6,257 nucleotides of DNA from Campylobacterota bacterium (GTDB lineage: Bacteria; Campylobacterota; Campylobacteria; Campylobacterales; SZUA-545), in contig JAUPLZ010000204.1 of assembly GCA_030836705.1 (NCBI GenBank), positions 1 through 6,257 of the forward strand, in the 5' to 3' direction. The position numbers were made by a program, and so were the translations under genes. Every line of letters starts with the position of its first letter. The stretch's first letter is position 1. Shown here one piece after another: positions 1 to 5,012 of this stretch. The notes below the pieces were generated by a model that did no database searches, was not told the origin of the DNA, and worked only from the letters and a program-made list of their open reading frames with translations.

Positions 1-1688
1 CAGACACAATAGATCAATTAAAAGAAGCTGACAAGAAAATGATGCTAAACCCGATAGAAAAGCGGGCTGAAAAAAACACAAAACAAAAAGAAGATCTTCA
101 AGCACTTGTAAGCAGTTTAAAAAGCGTTCAAGATTCAGCGTCCATTTTTGCCGATGAGTTAAATTATTTAAAAAGAACAGCTTCTTCTACCGGAAGCGGC
201 GGGAGCATAACAGCCGAAGACGGAGTAGATGCACAAAGCGGTCAATTATATGTAACACAGCTGGCTCAAAAAAGCATAATACAATCAAAAGGCTTTCTCT
301 CTGAAGATGAAATTATCTCTTCAGTCGGCGGAGAAACTCTAAATATTTCTCTTGGGGATAGTAATTACGAGATTGATATTACAGCCGGTATGAAACTTAG
401 CGATTTAAAGTCAAAAATACAAGATAGAACAAACGGTCAGATTGAAGCTTCTATTTTAAATACAGGCGGCAATGAAGGCTATAGTCTTATCCTAAAATCA
501 AAAAGTACCGGTGCCGATAATGAAATAGCAGTAACTGCTAGCGAGAGTTTTGATCTTGGCTTTAATACGATTCAGACAGCTCAGGATGCGGAATTCACAT
601 ACAACGGCATTTCTATCACTAGAGATACAAATACGGTTAATGATCTTGTTACCGGCGTGACTTTTAATCTTGAAAAAGAAGATGAATACATAAACTACGA
701 CATAGAGCAAGATCTTGAGGGAATGAGTGATAGCTTTGAAGCATTTGTTAATTCATATAATGAGACTATGGCACTTATTGATTCTACAACCGGATACGAT
801 GACGAAACCAAAATCGCAGGAAGTTTTCAGGGTGATACCAGAGTAACATCGATAAGATCATCGCTAACTAGCATGCTTTTTAAATCACCAATTGACGATA
901 TGACCATAACCGATTACGGTGTTGAAGTAACAAAAGAAGGCACTATGACATTTGATAGAGCCAAATTTGAAGCCAAAATGAAAGAAGATCCAACTGCTTT
1001 TGAATCTCTTTTTAGAGGAGAAACAAAAATAACAGAAGCCGTTAGCGTGGGAGGAAAAGTTGGATACGCAACAACTCAAGTAAATGAAATCCAAGAAGAT
1101 GGGAGTATAGTAACAACAAGTCAATATCTGCCTATTTCAGATGATAAAACCATCTCTTACGGTTCAATAAAAATAAACGGGATTTCACTCCCTGAAGTTA
1201 AACTTTTAGCATCAAATACTCCATCGCAAAACACTCAAGTGTTGGCAAATGCCATAAACTCAATAAGCAATGAAACAGGAGTCAAAGCAAGCGTAAGCGG
1301 AAGTGGCGACAAAGTTGTTTTAACAAATGCCGACGGTGGAGAAATTACGCTATCTGGAGCAACCTCCGATGCAGTCAATTTTCTTGGCTTAAATAACGGA
1401 AAAGTGATTGGCTCTAAAGACTATACGGATGGAGTTTTTAACAACATAGATGATTATTTTGATTCTATTCTTGTTGGTGAATTTTCGACACTCGGATTAC
1501 TAGAAAGTAGCCTTAACAATGAAGCAAAACGAATGGATGATGAGTGGCAAAAAACTATGGATAGAATAACATCTAGATATGAAATTATGGAGGCTCAATT
1601 TGCGTCCTACAACTCAATCATAAGTCAATTTGAAAATAGTTTTAATTCGTTGCAACTACAAATAGATCAATCAGTGGCAAGAAATTAA
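1..1688 (+). CDS. fliD: Flagellar filament cap protein FliD (5'-truncated by the window)
   Basis: FliD (HAP2) forms the cap at the tip of the growing flagellar filament and helps exported flagellin subunits fold and insert. The frame is open from base 3 and starts DTIDQLKEADKK, a segment that in Campylobacter FliD lies about 15-20 residues after the true start, so the ATGs at 39 and 42 are internal. Counting from base 3, about 561 residues are visible: an N-terminal helical D0/D1 part (about 1-65), a first flagellin-IN-like beta module (about 110-178), the D2/D3 region with the helical NSYNETMALID segment (about 250-260), a second IN-like module (about 386-464), and a C-terminal coiled coil ending SRYEIMEAQF...FNSLQLQIDQSVARN, typical of the FliD C-terminal domain. 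There are no cysteines, as is usual for exported axial proteins. fliS follows after 10 bp. The family call is firm; the domain limits are approximate. Confidence 0.95.
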   Translation, partial: DTIDQLKEADKKMMLNPIEKRAEKNTKQKEDLQALVSSLKSVQDSASIFADELNYLKRTASSTGSGGSITAEDGVDAQSGQLYVTQLAQKSIIQSKGFLSEDEIISSVGGETLNISLGDSNYEIDITAGMKLSDLKSKIQDRTNGQIEASILNTGGNEGYSLILKSKSTGADNEIAVTASESFDLGFNTIQTAQDAEFTYNGISITRDTNTVNDLVTGVTFNLEKEDEYINYDIEQDLEGMSDSFEAFVNSYNETMALIDSTTGYDDETKIAGSFQGDTRVTSIRSSLTSMLFKSPIDDMTITDYGVEVTKEGTMTFDRAKFEAKMKEDPTAFESLFRGETKITEAVSVGGKVGYATTQVNEIQEDGSIVTTSQYLPISDDKTISYGSIKINGISLPEVKLLASNTPSQNTQVLANAINSISNETGVKASVSGSGDKVVLTNADGGEITLSGATSDAVNFLGLNNGKVIGSKDYTDGVFNNIDDYFDSILVGEFSTLGLLESSLNNEAKRMDDEWQKTMDRITSRYEIMEAQFASYNSIISQFENSFNSLQLQIDQSVARN

Positions 1689-1698
1689 AGGAAACAAA

Positions 1699-2076
1699 AT
1701 GAGAGGGTCAGCACTTAGCGCATATACTCAAAACTCAATCAACATTGAATCACCTATTAAACTCGTAGAGATGCTCTTTGAAGGGATTTTGAAATTTACA
1801 GCACAGGCAAAAAAAAGCATGCTTGATGATGATATAGAAAAACAAGTTTATTGGATAAATAGAACTATAGATATTTTTTCGGAGCTAATAAGTTCACTTG
1901 ATTATTCCGGCGAACAAAAAAATCTTGCAGAATATTTAAACGGGCTTTATACCTATCAAATAAAGCTTCTTACGGAAGCAAATATAGAGTGTGAGCCACA
2001 AAAACTGGATATAGTTATGAATGTAGCCAGAGGTCTTATTGAGGCTTGGAAAGAGGAGACAAGCAAAAGTGCATAA
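1699..2076 (+). CDS. fliS: Flagellin export chaperone FliS
   Basis: FliS is a cytosolic helical-bundle chaperone. It binds the disordered C-terminus of flagellin, stops early polymerisation and delivers flagellin to the type III export gate. The 125 residues match the usual family length. Family features visible are the N-terminal Tyr9 and the SPIKLVEMLFEGIL segment (18-31), the central helix before SSLDYS (65-70), and the C-terminal LYTYQIKLLTEAN (83-95) and ARGLIEAW (110-117) helices. The ATG has a Shine-Dalgarno AAGGA at 1688-1692 with 6 nt spacing, overlapping the fliD stop codon, so the gene is probably translated in step with fliD from the same mRNA. The next gene overlaps its last 8 bp. 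Confidence 0.95.
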   Translation: MRGSALSAYTQNSINIESPIKLVEMLFEGILKFTAQAKKSMLDDDIEKQVYWINRTIDIFSELISSLDYSGEQKNLAEYLNGLYTYQIKLLTEANIECEPQKLDIVMNVARGLIEAWKEETSKSA

Positions 2077-2326
2077 ATGGCTTAATGATTTTAAACTAGC
2101 ACTAATAAAAGAGGATTTAAAAGAGCTTGAGAGACTTCATTTTGTAATGCCTGATTTCAAAGAACTTGATGAGTTAAAAAGCGCAAAGGCGCTAATAGCT
2201 CAGGCAATAACACTCTTTACAAAAGAGAGAAATAAAATCAAAGAGTCTTTGGATCAGCAAAAAAAAGTTATGCAATTCCAAAAAAACGCTAGACAGAGTA
2301 GAAAAAAATTTGACAAGAGCTTCTAA
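2069..2326 (+). CDS. Small helical protein in the fliT position (putative flagellar chaperone)
   Basis: This is an 85-residue protein of unknown function, predicted to be almost entirely alpha-helical and rich in Lys, Glu and Leu, with a basic tail (QSRKKFDKSF). I chose the GTG at 2069 as the start: a strong AGAGGAG (2052-2058) lies 10 nt upstream and the start overlaps the end of fliS by 8 bp, a common arrangement for coupled genes. A longer in-frame start at TTG 2039 would lie deep in fliS and has no better ribosome site. The place after fliD-fliS is that of fliT, a small helical chaperone for FliD, so a FliT-like role is a reasonable guess from position, size and helicity; I see no diagnostic FliT motif. 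Repeated ALI.ED.KELE-type helices could also fit another export-related coiled-coil protein. Three A-tracts of 7-8 bases lie in its 3' third. Its stop codon overlaps that of the convergent gene by 4 bp. Confidence 0.8.
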   Translation: MHKWLNDFKLALIKEDLKELERLHFVMPDFKELDELKSAKALIAQAITLFTKERNKIKESLDQQKKVMQFQKNARQSRKKFDKSF

Positions 2327-2709
2327 GCAAAAGCCAAAATAAATAAACTAGTGTAAAAAAACATCGAAAAGTACTTTAGCTTCCAATCAAATATGATGTT
2401 ATTAAAGTCCGATAAAATCGCATTAAAAGCGTTTTGTTTATCCATTTTTTCAAAGAGATATAGTTTTACAAAAAAATCACTTATTTTCATAAGCACAATT
2501 AAGGCAATCCAAAAATTAAAGATTCGATACTCAAGCGAAACATATAAAATATATATTAAGGAAGAGTTAAAAATTATAATATTAAATATACTTTTTTTAT
2601 ACAACTCGCAAAGGCCGCTTAAAACCTCGCCAAGTCTATCTCCTTTGTATTGCGTTGCTTCGGCTAGTTCAATAAAAAAAAGAAGTAAAACAACAAATAA
2701 TATATCCAT
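2323..2709 (-). CDS. Small integral membrane protein, function unknown
   Basis: A 128-residue hydrophobic protein on the reverse strand that I do not recognise. Likely membrane segments are residues 3-15 (ILFVVLLLFFIEL), 41-58, about 64-84, and 112-128. The first is followed by a polar loop containing EATQYKGDRLGE, and the third carries a Lys and an Asp (75, 78). The third and fourth are separated by a loop of about 25 residues. The start ATG (2707-2709) has only a modest AAAAGAG upstream, 4 nt away. I prefer this strand to the overlapping forward frame (2393-2713) because it reads as a coherent membrane protein, leaves the sigma-54 promoter region free and abuts the neighbouring gene exactly at the stops. 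An 8-T tract lies at codons 10-12. It is the only reverse-strand gene in the window, and its position gives no firm clue to function. Confidence 0.7.
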   Translation of the reverse strand: MDILFVVLLLFFIELAEATQYKGDRLGEVLSGLCELYKKSIFNIIIFNSSLIYILYVSLEYRIFNFWIALIVLMKISDFFVKLYLFEKMDKQNAFNAILSDFNNIIFDWKLKYFSMFFYTSLFILAFA

Positions 2710-2723
2710 GTAACTCTTTTAAG

Positions 2724-2739
2724 GGAATGTAATTTGCTT
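2724..2739 (+). promoter_or_regulatory. Sigma-54 (RpoN) promoter, -24/-12 elements
   Basis: The sequence reads GGAATG, then 4 nt, then TTGCTT. GG (2724-2725) and GC (2736-2737) are exactly 10 nt apart, the hallmark of sigma-54 promoters, and the flanking bases match the flagellar consensus of Campylobacterota (GGAACR-N4-TTGCTT) at all but one defined position. It points to the gene starting at 2772, with a predicted transcript start near 2749. In this phylum sigma-54 with its activator FlgR drives the middle class of flagellar genes, so this places the downstream gene in that regulon. I did not look for an activator-binding site. Confidence 0.8.
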
Positions 2740-2755
2740 GAGTTATAAAAACTCA
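2739..2755. repeat. 6-bp inverted repeat around the predicted transcript start
   Basis: TGAGTT (2739-2744) and AACTCA (2750-2755) are perfect complements separated by 5 nt. The repeat begins at the last base of the sigma-54 -12 element and spans the predicted start near 2749. It could be an operator half-site pair or chance in AT-rich DNA; an RNA hairpin is unlikely because only its right arm would be transcribed. Confidence 0.4.
2742..2747 (-). promoter_or_regulatory. Possible -10 element for the reverse membrane-protein gene
   Basis: On the reverse strand this hexamer reads TATAAC, one mismatch from the sigma-70 -10 consensus, and would start transcription about 26 nt before the ATG at 2709. 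No clear -35 is seen, which is common in this phylum. AT-rich spacers produce such matches by chance, so this is tentative. Confidence 0.25.
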
Positions 2756-2771
2756 TTTAAAGAGGAATATT

Positions 2772-3374
2772 ATGAATATTAAACTTAATTCAGCAATATA
2801 CGGTTCGTTATTTAAAGAAATTGAAACTCAAAAACCAACCGCAGGAACCTCGCAAGAACAAGAGATAGAAAAAGTTAAAAACATAAGCGTTACCTCTATC
2901 CAAGAAGAAACCAGTAATATAAAAAACACTAATGATATTTTTGGCTATTTAAAAAAAAGCGAAAAAGCATTAAATCAGATATCGGAAATTCTAAAAAATC
3001 CTGAAAAAAATAGCGATACTTTAAACTCAATCTCTTCAATAGTAGAATCATCGACCTATAAGGATAAAAATATTTTTGAATCTTTTAGACAAAATTCTTC
3101 AGGAAGTTCATTAAACCTAAAAGAAAAAATAGACTCTTTAATTGGTCAAAATGACATAGAAAGCCTAGGCAAATTAGTAGACGAACAAACAAAAATAACA
3201 CAAGCTCAGTTATCTGAAATCAAAAAAGAGCTTTTAGCCAACTCAAACTCTCTTGATAGAAGAATTTCTACAGATATAGAAACAATTAAAAAAGATATAG
3301 AAGCGATGTCGCCGGTGACAGACATAAATAGCCAAGAGCATCTTAGAAGCAAACTAAAAGCACTTCTTGGCTAA
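2772..3374 (+). CDS. Short flagellin-like protein, probable flagellar regulon member
   Basis: A 200-residue soluble protein with no signal peptide, membrane segment, Cys or Trp, as is common for proteins exported through the flagellum. Residues 55-104 resemble the D1 helical part of flagellin N-termini: DIFGYLKKSEKALNQISEIL lines up with the flagellin helix that contains AEGALQEVTNIL, and SSTYKDKNIFE with the conserved TTSFNGKKLL-type turn. MNIKLNSAIYGSLF may stand for the flagellin MRINTNVSAL start. Residues 128-180 look coiled-coil, and the end (LRSKLKALLG) recalls a flagellin C-terminus but is not a clear match. It is much shorter than normal flagellin (270 residues or more). The ATG has AGAGGA (2761-2766) 5 nt upstream and a sigma-54 promoter before that. 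I infer an exported or axial accessory protein, perhaps a FliS client; FlaG-type function or a FlgM-like regulator are alternatives I cannot exclude. Confidence 0.8.
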   Translation: MNIKLNSAIYGSLFKEIETQKPTAGTSQEQEIEKVKNISVTSIQEETSNIKNTNDIFGYLKKSEKALNQISEILKNPEKNSDTLNSISSIVESSTYKDKNIFESFRQNSSGSSLNLKEKIDSLIGQNDIESLGKLVDEQTKITQAQLSEIKKELLANSNSLDRRISTDIETIKKDIEAMSPVTDINSQEHLRSKLKALLG

Positions 3375-3383
3375 ACCCTAAAA

Positions 3384-3446
3384 ACTCCAGACGCAATAAC
3401 GCGCAACTAAGTCCATTTTAATTATAATTGCAAAAAAATCTGGAGT
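3384..3446 (+). repeat. Inverted repeat in the efp leader that includes its ribosome-binding site
   Basis: ACTCCAGA (3384-3391) and TCTGGAGT (3439-3446) are perfect 8-bp complements, extending to 10 of 11 when flanking A/T bases are included, with 47 nt between. The right arm contains GGAG (3442-3445), the efp Shine-Dalgarno. RNA pairing would hide that site, but only in a transcript that begins upstream of 3384; it is not a terminator, since no U-tract follows. Confidence 0.45.
3423..3428 (+). promoter_or_regulatory. Probable sigma-70 -10 element for efp
   Basis: A perfect TATAAT at 3423-3428 lies in the efp upstream spacer, giving a predicted start near 3435 and a leader of about 19 nt. 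Nothing like TTGACA is seen at 17-nt spacing; Campylobacterota housekeeping promoters often lack a -35 and rely on an AT-rich upstream stretch, which fits. It probably drives efp-prs-lepA. Confidence 0.55.
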
Positions 3447-3453
3447 ATTAAAT

Positions 3454-4020
3454 ATGGCAACTATCTCTATGGGAGATCTAAAAAAAGGTCTTAGAATCGA
3501 ACTTGACGGCGTCCCTTATCGAATTACGGAATATCAACATGTAAAACCAGGCAAAGGTGCTGCTTTTGTTAGAACAAAAATTAAGTCCCTTCTAACAGGC
3601 AGAGTTATAGAAAAAACTTTTCATGCCGGCGATAAAGCAGATGTTCCAAACCTAGAACAAAACACTATGCAGTACTTATATCACGACGGCGATTTTTTCC
3701 AATTTATGGATACCTCTTCATATGAGCAAATCGGACTAAGCGAAGACCAAGTAGGCGATGCAAAAGATTGGCTACTTGAAAATATGGAAGTTGAGATTTT
3801 ATTTTTTAATAACAAACCAATATCTCTTGAAGTTCCACAAATAGTTGAACTAAAAGTAACAGACACTCCGCCTGATTTCAAAGGTGACACTTCACAAGGC
3901 GGGAAAAAACCAGCAACTCTTGAAACCGGCGTAGTTGTGAATGTTCCATTTCATGTTCTTGAAGGCGATACAATAAGAGTTGATACAAAAGAAGGTGTTT
4001 ATTTGGAAAAGGCTAAATAA
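3454..4020 (+). CDS. efp: Translation elongation factor P
   Basis: EF-P binds beside the P site of ribosomes stalled on consecutive prolines and restores peptide-bond formation. The protein is 188 residues, the same length as E. coli EF-P, with the three-barrel plan: KOW-like domain I (about 1-65), OB domains II (about 66-127) and III (about 128-188). The loop VKPGKGAAFVR carries Lys34, the residue that EpmA/EpmB modify with beta-lysine in enterobacteria. It is Lys and not the Arg of the EarP rhamnosyl type, although this window does not show which modification enzymes the organism has. The C-terminal GDTIRVDTKEG signature is intact. The start ATG has GGAG (3442-3445) 8 nt upstream. prs follows after 56 bp. 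Confidence 0.97.
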   Translation: MATISMGDLKKGLRIELDGVPYRITEYQHVKPGKGAAFVRTKIKSLLTGRVIEKTFHAGDKADVPNLEQNTMQYLYHDGDFFQFMDTSSYEQIGLSEDQVGDAKDWLLENMEVEILFFNNKPISLEVPQIVELKVTDTPPDFKGDTSQGGKKPATLETGVVVNVPFHVLEGDTIRVDTKEGVYLEKAK

Positions 4021-4079
4021 TCATGGGGCTTACCTCTTCTAAGAGACAATATTTCAACTCACAAAAAGGAGTTTGAGTG

Positions 4080-5009
4080 ATGAAAGGATATAAGATATTT
4101 AGCGGCTCCGCACATCCTGTGCTTGCTCAAGCCATAGCAAAAGAGCTTGACAACAGACTTGGCGGCGTAAAGGTAGACAAATTTGCAGATGGTGAAATAG
4201 GAGTTCAAATTAGCGAGAGCGTAAGAGGAAGAGATGTTTTTATGATCCAGCCTACATGCCCTCCTACAAATGACAATCTTATGGAACTTCTTATCATGAC
4301 TGACGCCCTGAAGAGATCTAGTGCTGATAGCATAATAGCAGTAATCCCATATTTCGGATATGCAAGACAAGATAGAAAAGCAGCGCCTAGAGTCCCAATA
4401 ACAGCGAAATTAGTTGCAAATTTAATAGAAAAAGCTGGGGTTGATAGAGTTGTCACACTGGATTTACATGCCGGTCAAATTCAAGGTTTTTTTGATATTC
4501 CAGTTGATAATCTATATGGTGCAATACTTTTTGCAGACTATATAAAAAATAAAAAATTAAAAAACCCGATAGTTGCAAGTCCTGATATTGGCGGAGTAGC
4601 AAGAGCAAGAGCATTGGCAAAAAAGCTTGATTATGATTTGGCAATTGTAGACAAAAGAAGAGAAAAAGCCAATGAATCTGAAGTAATGAACATAATCGGC
4701 GATGTTGAAGGCAAAGATGTAATTTTAGTAGACGATATGATTGACACAGCAGGCACTTTAGTAGGTGCAGCAAAAGCGCTTAAAGAAAAAGGCGCAAACA
4801 GTGTAATGGCGTGCTGCTCACATCCTCTCTTAAACGGTCCTGCTTATGATAGAATCGAAAACGGCGCCCTTGATGAGCTTGTAGTAACAAACTCCATACC
4901 TTTAAAAAAAGAATCTTCAAAAATTACCGTTATCTCAATAGCACCTTTGTTTGCTGAGGTTATGAGAAGAATTGTAAACAAAGAAAGCGTAAACGGGCTT
5001 TTTGTATAA
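4080..5009 (+). CDS. prs: Ribose-phosphate pyrophosphokinase (PRPP synthetase)
   Basis: Prs transfers pyrophosphate from ATP to ribose 5-phosphate, making PRPP for purine, pyrimidine, histidine, tryptophan and NAD synthesis in the cytosol. The 309 residues are close to the 315 of E. coli. Visible sites are the flexible loop RQDRKAAPR (96-104), the catalytic DLHAGQIQGFFDIP (128-141, His130), DKRRE with catalytic Lys192, and the ribose-phosphate loop VDDMIDTAGTL (217-227), where Ala224 replaces the Gly usual in E. coli. I start at ATG 4080, 8 nt after AAGGAG (4066-4071); a GTG one codon earlier (4077) would be only 5 nt from it. It is a class I bacterial enzyme, expected to be allosterically inhibited by ADP. 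The lepA start comes 3 nt after its stop. Confidence 0.97.
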   Translation: MKGYKIFSGSAHPVLAQAIAKELDNRLGGVKVDKFADGEIGVQISESVRGRDVFMIQPTCPPTNDNLMELLIMTDALKRSSADSIIAVIPYFGYARQDRKAAPRVPITAKLVANLIEKAGVDRVVTLDLHAGQIQGFFDIPVDNLYGAILFADYIKNKKLKNPIVASPDIGGVARARALAKKLDYDLAIVDKRREKANESEVMNIIGDVEGKDVILVDDMIDTAGTLVGAAKALKEKGANSVMACCSHPLLNGPAYDRIENGALDELVVTNSIPLKKESSKITVISIAPLFAEVMRRIVNKESVNGLFV

Positions 5010-5012
5010 CGA

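Noticed and set aside
39..44. ATG-ATG at 39-44 as the fliD start
   Set aside because: The frame stays open to the left edge and encodes the conserved DTIDQLKEADKK segment, so the true start is upstream of the window.
498..1124. Two reverse-strand frames inside fliD
   Set aside because: They are Phe/Cys/Ser-rich antisense shadows with no ribosome site, within a clear fliD coding region.
2393..2713. Forward-strand frame of 106 codons overlapping the reverse membrane-protein gene
   Set aside because: It has no ribosome-binding site, a low-complexity Lys/Ile/Ser composition and no recognisable motif; the opposite strand gives a coherent membrane protein with better context.
4034..4045. CTCTT-CT-AAGAG palindrome between efp and prs as a terminator
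   Set aside because: A stem of 4-5 AT-rich pairs with a 2-4 nt loop and no following T-tract is too weak; I regard efp and prs as likely co-transcribed.
4056..4073. AACTC ... GAGTT hairpin over the prs Shine-Dalgarno as a regulatory switch
   Set aside because: Only 5 pairs with an 8-nt loop; too weak to call without evidence of conservation.
4453..4773. Reverse-strand Leu/Cys-rich frame of 106 codons inside prs
   Set aside because: It is an antisense shadow of a well-conserved prs region; the Leu and Gln bias is what reverse reading of Lys/Ala-rich codons produces.
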